From an uncultured Opitutia bacterium (GTDB taxonomy: Bacteria > Verrucomicrobiota > Verrucomicrobiia > Opitutales > UBA953): a stretch of DNA of 13,389 nucleotides. Where the stretch lies: assembly GCA_937874455.1 (NCBI GenBank), contig CALNBE010000308.1:1-13389 (forward strand), in the 5' to 3' direction. The notes beneath the pieces are model-generated. The model did no database searches, was not told where the DNA came from, and was given only the letters and a program-made list of their open reading frames with translations. This document shows, piece after piece, positions 7,692-13,389 of the stretch (the first letter of the stretch is position 1; each line of letters opens with the position of its first letter). The position numbers and the translations under genes are program-made.

Positions 7692-9077
7692 CGGCCCGTA
7701 GTCTCCGCTCAGGAAGCCTGCACCGGCCATAGCGTAATCCGGGGGCATGTCCACCGGCACTTCAGGCGGCGGCGGATCCGGTGGCGGAGGCTCGGGAAGC
7801 GGGGCGGACTTCATCACGGCCCGGCGGAACCCGGCGTCGAGGAACTCAAAATATTGGAACCCGTCCTCGATATAAATCCGCTTCAGGGTGATCGGCCTGG
7901 CCGGCAGGTGGGCGGCCACGTATTCGGTGCCGAAGTCGTCGCGCTGGAACCTATAAAAAAGCGTGTTGGAATTCGGCTTTATGTAATAGCACACCACGTC
8001 GCTGTCGCCGGTTTCGATGTTCGGGTCGATCAGCTGGTTGAACACGAGGATCGGGTCCAGTCCTTCCCATGTGCGGATGGTGGTGGCCGAGTCGTAAAAC
8101 TGGCGGAGCTCAATGGTGGTAAGCGTCTTCTGGTAGGCAATCACTTCCCAGCCGTTCTGGTCGAAGGCCAGGGTCAGGTGGTCGGTGTTTACCTGGGTGG
8201 CTCCAAAGAGGGCCGAGCTCACGCCGGAGGCGTCCGGAAATGTGATTTCGCCGGCCGGCAGTCGCTTCAGCCGGATCTGGCGGTTGTGGGTCCACGCGGC
8301 CCAGCGTGTGAAGTAGAGTGCGTCCTGGCTGTAATGCAGGTTCAGCGGGCCGGAGGCATAGGCGGCCCGGTTGTCACTCGGCTCTGCCGGCGCCGGGTCC
8401 TGCGTGATGGAAACGAAGCCCAGGGACGCGTATTGGCTGAGCTCGCCCACCGGGTTGGTTTGGGTGATGGCGATGTGCTGGCGGATCCCGCGGAACTTGA
8501 TTGCGGTGGTGCAGATCTCGGGCCGGGGCTGCTCGTGGCTCAGCCGGTCATCGAGGAACCGGGCAAGGTGGAGGAACCCGCAGATGGCTTTGGCCGGGTC
8601 AACAGTGAAGGTCAGCGTGTTCTCCAGATCGAGGGTGGTCTCGTCGCCGTCCTCGGTCGCGCTGATCACCCGGCTGGTGAAAAGGTCCTCCCCGGGCTGC
8701 CAGATGAAGATCTGCCTGCCGTAGTGGTCGGGCCTGGTGGCCGGCTCGGTCAGGTGGTCTTCCTCGTAATCGGTGGCCTGCACCGTCAGGAGCGTGCTGG
8801 CCAGGGCTCCGCCAATTGGCGGCAGATCGTTCCGCCAGCTGGGGAGGTAAAACGGATGGGTCCTTCCGCCCCGCTCGTTGAAGAACCGCTTCAGCTTCCG
8901 GACCTCGGCCAGCGTGTCGAGGAGGAAGGTGAAGTTGAAAACGTGGTCCCGCTGGATGGCCGGGAAGGCCACGCGCTGGCGTCCCTCGCCGATGGCGAGC
9001 TTGTCCTGGGCCATGGCCAGGCCATACTGCGGCGCGGTGCTGAAGTCCGGCACGAGGTCCAGGACGGGATAAATCAT
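7338..9077 (-). CDS. Distal tail protein (DUF2460-like N-terminus) with poly-Pro linker and C-terminal repeats
   Basis: This 579-residue protein starts like a DUF2460/Dit-type distal tail protein: residues 30-82 include EGRQR, then LDTLAEVRKLKRFFNERGGR and HPFYLPSW, a pattern typical of the domain that joins the tail tube to the tip. The middle part (about 100-425) is beta-rich and not recognised. Residues about 427-446 are a proline-rich linker (EPPPPDPPPPEVP). After it come repeats: AVVYADGLP at 463-471 and again at 497-505, each unit ending in GVYE, then a degenerate last unit ending in GIYE. The start ATG (9075-9077) overlaps the upstream stop as ATGA. A plain Dit protein is far shorter, so the C-terminal arm is an addition and may display an adhesin-like module. 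The tail assignment is well supported; the job of the arm is not known. Confidence 0.85.
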   Translation of the reverse strand: MIYPVLDLVPDFSTAPQYGLAMAQDKLAIGEGRQRVAFPAIQRDHVFNFTFLLDTLAEVRKLKRFFNERGGRTHPFYLPSWRNDLPPIGGALASTLLTVQATDYEEDHLTEPATRPDHYGRQIFIWQPGEDLFTSRVISATEDGDETTLDLENTLTFTVDPAKAICGFLHLARFLDDRLSHEQPRPEICTTAIKFRGIRQHIAITQTNPVGELSQYASLGFVSITQDPAPAEPSDNRAAYASGPLNLHYSQDALYFTRWAAWTHNRQIRLKRLPAGEITFPDASGVSSALFGATQVNTDHLTLAFDQNGWEVIAYQKTLTTIELRQFYDSATTIRTWEGLDPILVFNQLIDPNIETGDSDVVCYYIKPNSNTLFYRFQRDDFGTEYVAAHLPARPITLKRIYIEDGFQYFEFLDAGFRRAVMKSAPLPEPPPPDPPPPEVPVDMPPDYAMAGAGFLSGDYGPAVVYADGLPFEALYHPPFTETSTAIVTVMGVYENAVVYADGLPVDAIHPAFTETTATGLSFTGVYEAVVMEPEPAAEATTAGLNIIDMEHTFYVKQTAALAETTNATINISGIYEPA

Positions 9078-9649
9078 AGGGTCGTGTAGTTCAGGGTTTC
9101 ACGGATCGTGGCCTCGCTGGCCTCCTGAAACTCTGCCAGTCCTCCTTCCCGCACACAAGCGCGGCACGGGTAGACCGGTGTCCCGCTGGTGAAGGCAATG
9201 CTTCCGCCCATGGCGGCCAGGACCAGCTGCCTCGTGTCCCCGCCGATGCTGTCGATTTGGCGGAACTGCTGGCCCTGGGTCGGGCTGTCGAAAAATACCC
9301 AGTCGCCCGGGGTGAAGAAGTCGTTGCTCCACTCGCGGTCAATGGTGACCACGTTTCCGCTGATCGTGGTCAGGGTGGTGCTGCGCTCGGTCCAGAATGG
9401 CACCCAGCATAGGGAGGTGATCTCGGCGTCGGCGCGCTTCCGGCGGGCTTTCGTCTGGGCGGCATTGAGGAATGCCCGGTAACTCATTTTCCACCGGCAC
9501 CGGATGGCCCGTTGCTGCCTCTGCTCAATTCCGCTCCGGCTGGTCATGATCTCGCTGGCCGCGCCCTGCTCCAGGTCCACACCTTCCTCCCACGCTGGCT
9601 GCTGCGTGACAAAGAGGGGTGTGGTGTTGTTGGTGTCCGGAATGGCCAT
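9074..9649 (-). CDS. Minor tail protein, distal-tail-like (lambda gpM position)
   Basis: This 191-residue protein lies directly after the tape measure gene, where lambda has gpM and other phages have Dit-like proteins. Residues 35-55 (MTSRSGIEQRQQRAIRCRWKM) resemble the sSGxEqR stretch of DUF2460-type tail proteins, followed by a helix rich in Arg/Lys (TKARRKRAD) and a beta-rich C-terminal half (STTLTTISGNVVTID, then a GDWVFF strand). Cys167 and Cys170 in YPCRAC form a CxxC pair near the C-terminus, whose meaning is unknown. The ATG at 9647-9649 lies three bases after the tape measure stop, and no Shine-Dalgarno sequence is visible, so coupling is likely. Its own stop overlaps the start of the next gene as ATGA. 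The role in joining tube to tip is inferred from synteny and the motif. Confidence 0.83.
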   Translation of the reverse strand: MAIPDTNNTTPLFVTQQPAWEEGVDLEQGAASEIMTSRSGIEQRQQRAIRCRWKMSYRAFLNAAQTKARRKRADAEITSLCWVPFWTERSTTLTTISGNVVTIDREWSNDFFTPGDWVFFDSPTQGQQFRQIDSIGGDTRQLVLAAMGGSIAFTSGTPVYPCRACVREGGLAEFQEASEATIRETLNYTTL

Positions 9650-9652
9650 GGG

Positions 9653-12181
9653 TCAGGACTTGATGCCGAGGACCTTCCGGACCGTCGGGGCGTTGGCTCC
9701 GATGGCGTTGAGGATGGTCTGCGGGTTTGCGGCAATGCGGGCGTCAATGTCCTGCGGGTTCTGGACGTTGATGATGTGCACATCAGGGCTCCGCATCCCT
9801 TCCTCTTTTTTGCCGCTCAGGCGGGCGCGGATATCGTTGGCCTGGTCCTTGGTCAGGACGGTCTCTCCCCGCTCGGCAATAATCGGGACTTCGTTGGCCG
9901 CGATCACGCCGCCAGTGTGGTAGCGCTTAGCGCTGTCAAAGATGGCTGCCGGCACCTGCCGGGTGGGGCCGTCCCCGCCGACCTCCCCGCCAGCGTGCTT
10001 CACGCCGGCCCCGAGGCTGGCTCCGGCAAAGCTGGTGAAGGTCAGGCCTCCGGCCATGCCCATGGCGCTCATGAGGGCATACTGGACAACGAGCCGGGTG
10101 ATAATCTGCAGGATCGAATTGACGATGCCCTTGGCCATGTCGGCAAAGGCCTGGCTGGCGGACTTGGTCCCGTCGATCATGGAGACGATCCCATCGGTGA
10201 TATTCCCCTCGATGTTCTGGAGGATGGCGACCCCGGCCTGGTCGACCTGCTTCTTCAGGTTGCCCCACTCGGCCAGCAGCTTCTGAACTCCGGTCATCTG
10301 CTTTTCGAGGGCGGCCTTGGATTTCTCGGCCATTTCCTCCTGGGCTTTGACGAAGTCGTCGCGGGTCTTTTTCACGGCCCGGTCGTAATCCCCCTGGGCG
10401 GTGATCCCTGCGTCCCGGCGGGCGCTGATCCGCATGATCTCCTGGTCGTGGACTTCCTGGGCGGTCCGGTTGTTTTCCACCATCTGCTCGTTGGCTTTGA
10501 CGGCGTCCTTCCAGCTTTCGTCGGATCCGGGGACCAGCGCTTCCTTCTTGGTGTCGTCGTCCCGCTCAATCATGGCCTTCGGGAAAAGGCTGGCCTGCTG
10601 ATCCACGGCGAACTTGTCTTCGACCAGCTTGTTGTTGGCGTCGCTGGTCTCCTTCATCCACTTGGCGATGTCCTCGAAGGCCGTCCACATGCGGCTCCCG
10701 AAGTCCTTCATGGCTGGGCTCTCGTTCATGCTGCCGGCGTCGTAGGTCGGCCACTCCGGCGGGGCCGGCCCGACCAGCGGGGCGTTGGCTCCGCCCGGGT
10801 TGTTGGGCAGGTCCATGTCGCTGGGGAGCGGGGGCGCAATCACGGATCCGTCATTGCCCCGGGCGGCGCGCTCCCGGATGACCCTTTCCTGAATCTCCGC
10901 GGTCTTCTTGAGCCGGTCCATTTCCACGGCGTTCTGCTCGTCGAGGGTCTTCGCGGTTTTGAATGCGTTGAAGCTGGCGCCGAGGTTGGCAATGAACGGC
11001 GCGGCTTCCTCCACGCCTTTCACGATGGCGTCGGTAATGGCCCGGCTGAAGCTGGACCAGTCAATGTTCTTGATGGCCTGGCCGAACTCGTAGGCGAGCT
11101 TTGTGAAAAGCTGTTTGAGGTAGGTTCCGGTCGCGACCCAGTGCCTCTCCATCAGGTCGGCGAACGCGTCCCATGCGGCAGTCAGGGCGAGCTTCAGTCC
11201 GCCGTCGGTCTGGAGCACTTTGAATGCGGCCGGAATGTAGCTGACCACGCGCTGGATCTCCGGAGCGAACTTGGCGGCCTCGTCCTTGAGCTTTCCGAGG
11301 ATCACGGTCAGGTCCTCCAACATGGGTTTCAGGGCCGTGATGATCGGCTCACCAATGGTGGCCTTCAGTGCCTCCCAGCCTTCATCAAAGGCAGCCATCA
11401 TCCCGTTCCAGCTGGTGCTCATGAGCAACGTGGATCCGGAGGCCTTTTCGAGCTCTTTCGTGATGGTCTGGAGCAGCACCGGGAAGTTCTTGGCGTCCTG
11501 CCCCATTTCCATGATTTGGCCGGCAGCGGCAGAGCTCAGCACGCGCCATTCGCTCAGGGCCCGGGTTTCGTCCCCGCCCCCGGCGCCGCGCTGGAGGTTC
11601 CCGATCAGGCGGGTGATGCGGCTGGCCACTTCCTGAATCGGCTGGTTGGCCTTGCCCGCAGCGTCGCCCACCATCTGGAGTCCCTTCATGGTCTCCAGGC
11701 CGGTATTCTTCAGCGTGTCCAGGGCAAGGGCCGCGGTGTTGACTCCCGGCAGGTCAAACGGCGTGTTCTGGGCGTAGGTGGCGAGTTCCTGCATCTTCGC
11801 TTTGGCCTTGTCGAAGGTGCCGAGCACGAATGCCCACGAGTTTTTGAAGTCCTCCATTTCCGCTCCGCGGCTGATCGCTCCCTTCAGGAAGTCGAGGCTG
11901 GCGCTCATCGCCTTGAAGGCGGCCACGGCCCCGGTAGCCACGGCGGCCACGGCGGTAATCTTGACTGCCAGGCCGGCCCAGCCGGCCGCACTGTTTCCGG
12001 CGGCGTTCCCGGCGTTCCGGGCATCGCTCCCGGCGGCGTTCAGGCTCTTTCCCGTTTTGGCCGCGGCACCATCCACTTCCTTCAGCTTCCCGTGGATGGT
12101 GCCCAGCGCGGCGGTCACCCGCTTGCCTCCGGCCTCGGCTTGGGTGGGGTCAATGACGAGTCCGAATTTGGCGAGGTTCAT
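9653..12181 (-). CDS. Tail tape measure protein
   Basis: This 842-residue protein sets tail length and is ejected with the DNA. It follows the chaperone pair and precedes the distal tail genes, as lambda gpH does. The N-terminus (FGLVIDPTQAEAGGKRVTAAL) and helical Ala/Lys/Glu-rich sequence fit a coiled coil. Residues about 69-90 are hydrophobic (LAVKITAVAAVATGAVAAF), and a second hydrophobic stretch lies near 684-722. The C-terminal region resembles lambda tape measure C-terminal domains: QAFADMAKGIVNSILQII, a GG-rich section with GGVIAANEVPIIAERGE, and a final helix. The ATG at 12179-12181 overlaps the T-frame stop as ATGA and has a purine-rich GGGAAAAG before it, the best ribosome site in the window. 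A GTG at 12244 in the same frame is less likely. No lytic transglycosylase or peptidase motif is visible. At about 0.15 nm per residue the tail would be near 125 nm, an estimate only. Confidence 0.95.
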   Translation of the reverse strand: MNLAKFGLVIDPTQAEAGGKRVTAALGTIHGKLKEVDGAAAKTGKSLNAAGSDARNAGNAAGNSAAGWAGLAVKITAVAAVATGAVAAFKAMSASLDFLKGAISRGAEMEDFKNSWAFVLGTFDKAKAKMQELATYAQNTPFDLPGVNTAALALDTLKNTGLETMKGLQMVGDAAGKANQPIQEVASRITRLIGNLQRGAGGGDETRALSEWRVLSSAAAGQIMEMGQDAKNFPVLLQTITKELEKASGSTLLMSTSWNGMMAAFDEGWEALKATIGEPIITALKPMLEDLTVILGKLKDEAAKFAPEIQRVVSYIPAAFKVLQTDGGLKLALTAAWDAFADLMERHWVATGTYLKQLFTKLAYEFGQAIKNIDWSSFSRAITDAIVKGVEEAAPFIANLGASFNAFKTAKTLDEQNAVEMDRLKKTAEIQERVIRERAARGNDGSVIAPPLPSDMDLPNNPGGANAPLVGPAPPEWPTYDAGSMNESPAMKDFGSRMWTAFEDIAKWMKETSDANNKLVEDKFAVDQQASLFPKAMIERDDDTKKEALVPGSDESWKDAVKANEQMVENNRTAQEVHDQEIMRISARRDAGITAQGDYDRAVKKTRDDFVKAQEEMAEKSKAALEKQMTGVQKLLAEWGNLKKQVDQAGVAILQNIEGNITDGIVSMIDGTKSASQAFADMAKGIVNSILQIITRLVVQYALMSAMGMAGGLTFTSFAGASLGAGVKHAGGEVGGDGPTRQVPAAIFDSAKRYHTGGVIAANEVPIIAERGETVLTKDQANDIRARLSGKKEEGMRSPDVHIINVQNPQDIDARIAANPQTILNAIGANAPTVRKVLGIKS

Positions 12182-12504
12182 TTCTTTTCCCGGCTGCGGG
12201 TTTGGTTGATGTGCTCCAAATAAACCCCATCCAGCGCCCGGCACAACATGAGGAAAGTCATTTCCTCTTCTCCCACCAGCGGGGCCAGGGCGAGGATGGC
12301 GATGGTCGGGATTGCTCCCACTCCCCCCATCCCGCCGACGGGCCGGTCGCTGGACAGAAGGAAGAAGGCGTCCAGAAGGTTCTGCTGGTGGGGAAGCAAT
12401 TCAGGCTTCCGCTGCAGGGCTTCGGGGGTGTCGCCGTCCTCGGCGAGTTCCTCGAGGAACTCCTCGGAATCACCCCACTGGAGGCGCCACTCCAGGGCCG
12501 CTTT
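12178..12504 (-). CDS. Tail assembly chaperone, T-like frame made by frameshift from the G-like gene
   Basis: This frame encodes about 107 residues joined to the G-like protein by a +1 shift, giving a G-T product of 239 residues. The sequence begins KAALEWRLQWGDSEEF, then has PELLPHQQNLLDAFFLLSSD, RPVGGMGGVGAIP and a helical end with ALDGVYLEHINQ. This fits the tail assembly chaperone C-terminal pattern of phages with G/GT pairs. There is no credible start of its own: the first possible codon is a TTG at 12399, without a ribosome site, and it would cut off the conserved ELL and upstream part. The stop TGA (12178-12180) overlaps the tape measure ATG. By analogy with lambda, the longer minor product links tail tube subunits to the tape measure protein during assembly and is absent from the virion. 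Confidence 0.8.
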   Translation of the reverse strand, partial: KAALEWRLQWGDSEEFLEELAEDGDTPEALQRKPELLPHQQNLLDAFFLLSSDRPVGGMGGVGAIPTIAILALAPLVGEEEMTFLMLCRALDGVYLEHINQTRSREKK

Positions 12505-12508
12505 TGAG
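12470..12508 (-). other. Probable programmed +1 ribosomal frameshift region
   Basis: The G-like frame reads CTC AAA AGC at 12508-12500. A lysyl-tRNA on AAA can slip one base forward onto the overlapping AAA of the four-A run (12505-12502), entering the T frame at GCG. The T frame looks like coding sequence from that point (AALEWRLQWGD). A second possible site is the G-like stop itself, GGG TGA T (12475-12469), where glycyl-tRNA could slip onto GGT and read GAT. Both give a 239-residue product. The usual -1 slip leads to an Arg/Ser/Pro-rich frame unlike any chaperone. A -2 shift, as in phage Mu, gives the same frame and cannot be excluded. Confidence 0.68.
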
Positions 12509-12898
12509 GGCGGCGGCGTCCTCCGCCACGGCCTCCGCCTGGAAGTTGGCCAGGTCCATGGCTTCCTTGAAAATCCATTCCCGGAGGTCGGGGATTTCCT
12601 GGAGCAGCTTCAGCTTGTTTTCCGGGGTGCAGGGGAAGGGCCCGTCCCAGTCGATGCCCTCCCAGTCGAGGATCACGCACTCGGCGTGCAGGATGATGGT
12701 GTGTTCCAGCCAGCGCTCGGGGTTCTTGTTCATCTGGCGCTGGTCCAGTCCCCGGCCGGCCCGGGCGGCGGCCTGCTGGTAAATCTTCGATTTGGTGCTC
12801 CTCAGCTTGAAGCGGGCACCTTCGTCTTTGTCGTAGTCGATCCAGGCTCCGTCCTCGGCGCGGTCGTTGAGGGCGAGGGAATTTAGTTTCAGTGGCAT
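12470..12898 (-). CDS. Tail assembly chaperone, G-like (zero-frame product)
   Basis: This 142-residue protein lies between the tail tube gene and the tape measure gene, the place of lambda gpG. It is soluble, charged and helical, with ARFKLRSTKSKIYQQAA at about 28-44, a central ILDWEGIDWDG and PENKLKLLQEIPDL near 91-104, followed by a helix ending in FQAEAVAEDAA. This fits the tail assembly chaperone type that coats the tape measure protein before tube assembly. The zero frame ends ten codons after the AAA slip site. The start ATG (12896-12898) has no Shine-Dalgarno sequence; the leader there is a GAACCC repeat. The chaperone call rests on position, size, helical character and the overlapping T frame, not on a strong signature. 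Confidence 0.85.
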   Translation of the reverse strand: MPLKLNSLALNDRAEDGAWIDYDKDEGARFKLRSTKSKIYQQAAARAGRGLDQRQMNKNPERWLEHTIILHAECVILDWEGIDWDGPFPCTPENKLKLLQEIPDLREWIFKEAMDLANFQAEAVAEDAAALKSGPGVAPPVG

Positions 12899-12924
12899 GT
12901 CGGTGTTGGGTTCGGGTTCAGGGT

Positions 12925-12961
12925 AAAAATTAGGGCCGGCCCAGCGTCCCGGACCGGCCCT
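12925..12961 (-). terminator. Rho-independent terminator after the tail tube gene
   Basis: On the minus strand an 8-bp perfect stem AGGGCCGG/CCGGCCCT (12961-12954 with 12939-12932), with a 14-base loop, is followed two bases later by five T (12929-12925). The stem is almost pure G+C, so it should be strong. It lies in the only real gap in the window, 23 bases after the tail tube stop. Partial read-through here could keep chaperone and tape measure mRNA below tube mRNA. Confidence 0.72.
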
Positions 12962-12984
12962 TCGGTTTGATGTGGGCAGGTGGG

Positions 12985-13389
12985 TCAGGACGCGTCGAAG
13001 CAGTCGACGATGATGGTCACTCCGGTCTCCGGATCCATGATCGCGGTGTAGGAGGTGTTCAGCATCACGTCGGTGTTGATTCCGGTCGCGTTGGGGTCGC
13101 CGGTTCCAAATTTGACGCAGGGTATGGTGAAGGCGATTGCGGCTCCGTCGGCGCCGGTCAGCACGAAGCTGATCGCGCTGGAGTCGTGGTTCACGAGCTT
13201 CTGGTAAAGCTCGTTGCTCCGGAAATATGCCTCAATGTTCCCGGTGACGTCGATGGTTCCCCAGCCGATTTCGAAGGCTCCAATGTCGCCGATGGCGTCC
13301 TTCCCTCGGAGGTTGTTGTTGATGTTGATGCCGATGCTCTTGAACTTCTCGGTCATCAGGGTGCTGCCCTGGTAAATCTGGCCGACGTT
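12985..13389 (-). CDS. Major tail tube protein, C-terminal part (enters at base 13389)
   Basis: The frame is open from base 13389 to the TGA at 12985-12987, giving 134 residues of a protein whose start lies outside the window. An ATG at 13354-13356 is in frame, but the eleven codons before it are open and the family is normally much longer, so it is internal. The sequence has the beta-rich pattern of Phage_tube_2-type tail tube proteins: ININNNLRGKDAIGDIGAFE, then GTIDVTGNIEAYFRSNELYQK and SAISFVLTGADG, and near the end NTSYTAIMDPETG. Such proteins stack as hexameric rings to form the tail tube. The position just before the tail chaperones fits lambda gpV. A terminator follows it. Confidence 0.85.
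   Translation of the reverse strand, partial: NVGQIYQGSTLMTEKFKSIGININNNLRGKDAIGDIGAFEIGWGTIDVTGNIEAYFRSNELYQKLVNHDSSAISFVLTGADGAAIAFTIPCVKFGTGDPNATGINTDVMLNTSYTAIMDPETGVTIIVDCFDAS

Noticed and set aside
9512..12223. A 903-codon open frame on the plus strand opposite the tape measure gene, and similar long plus-strand frames at 605-2416, 2453-3958, 4062-5126 and 7104-9089
   Set aside because: Each is codon-aligned with the minus-strand gene it mostly covers, so it stays open simply because TTA, CTA and TCA codons are rare in GC-rich genes. Their products are Gly/Val/Asp/His-rich without domain patterns, while the minus-strand products carry clear tail motifs and tight junctions.
12182..12244. 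Longer tape measure start at GTG 12244
   Set aside because: It would overlap the T frame by 67 bases; the ATG at 12181 has a purine-rich site and an ATGA junction.
12178..12399. A separate 73-residue gene starting at TTG 12399
   Set aside because: The frame continues upstream with coding character and conserved residues to the slip site, and no ribosome binding site precedes the TTG.
12258..12680. A 140-codon frame in the -1 phase of the chaperone gene, a possible product of a lambda-like -1 shift
   Set aside because: The product is Arg/Ser/Pro-rich and lacks the conserved chaperone C-terminal pattern, which is in the +1 phase.
12985..13356. Complete 123-residue gene starting at ATG 13356
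   Set aside because: The frame is open to the window edge, and the residues match only the C-terminal part of a tail tube protein.

Overview
The window is the tail-morphogenesis module of a lambda-like, long non-contractile-tailed phage (siphovirus) or prophage. Every supported gene lies on the minus strand, so transcription runs from base 13389 towards base 1. The DNA is GC-rich (around 60% by eye). No host gene, integrase, attachment site, tRNA or IS is visible, so free phage and prophage cannot be told apart. The lambda L/K/J-type tail tip (iron-sulfur-type tip protein, NlpC/P60 peptidase, J-like hub) suggests a diderm (Gram-negative) host. The host phylum cannot be fixed; weak Shine-Dalgarno sites and the style of the fibre proteins would fit a Verrucomicrobiota-like or similar host, but that is a low-confidence guess.

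Layout in transcription order: the C-terminal part of the tail tube protein (entering at 13389), then a rho-independent terminator in an 86-nt gap. Next come a tail assembly chaperone pair (G-like 12470-12898, T-like frame 12178-12504) apparently joined by a programmed +1 frameshift, and the tape measure protein (9653-12181). Two distal-tail-type proteins follow (9074-9649 and 7338-9077), the second with a poly-proline linker and C-terminal repeats. Then come a 775-residue virion protein with FCCH-like repeats (5024-7351), a lambda gpL-like protein with a cysteine set spaced like the [4Fe-4S] site (4125-5027), an NlpC/P60 peptidase (3619-4128), a J-like central tip protein (716-3610), and the N-terminal 237 residues of a tail fibre that runs off at base 1.

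From the chaperone gene to the left edge the genes overlap by 4-14 nt or are 3-8 nt apart, and nearly all lack a strong Shine-Dalgarno sequence, so translation is probably coupled along one polycistronic mRNA. The order V-G-T-H-M-L-K-J of lambda is recognisable. Two large genes (579 and 775 residues) are added between the M and L positions, and a separate I gene is missing; the J-like protein instead begins with a hydrophobic segment.

Nothing here looks like a defence system, CRISPR array or new enzymatic pathway. The points most worth following are the +1 (not -1) chaperone frameshift, the two added modular tail-tip genes, the terminator between tube and chaperone, and the unterminated fibre frame at the left edge.
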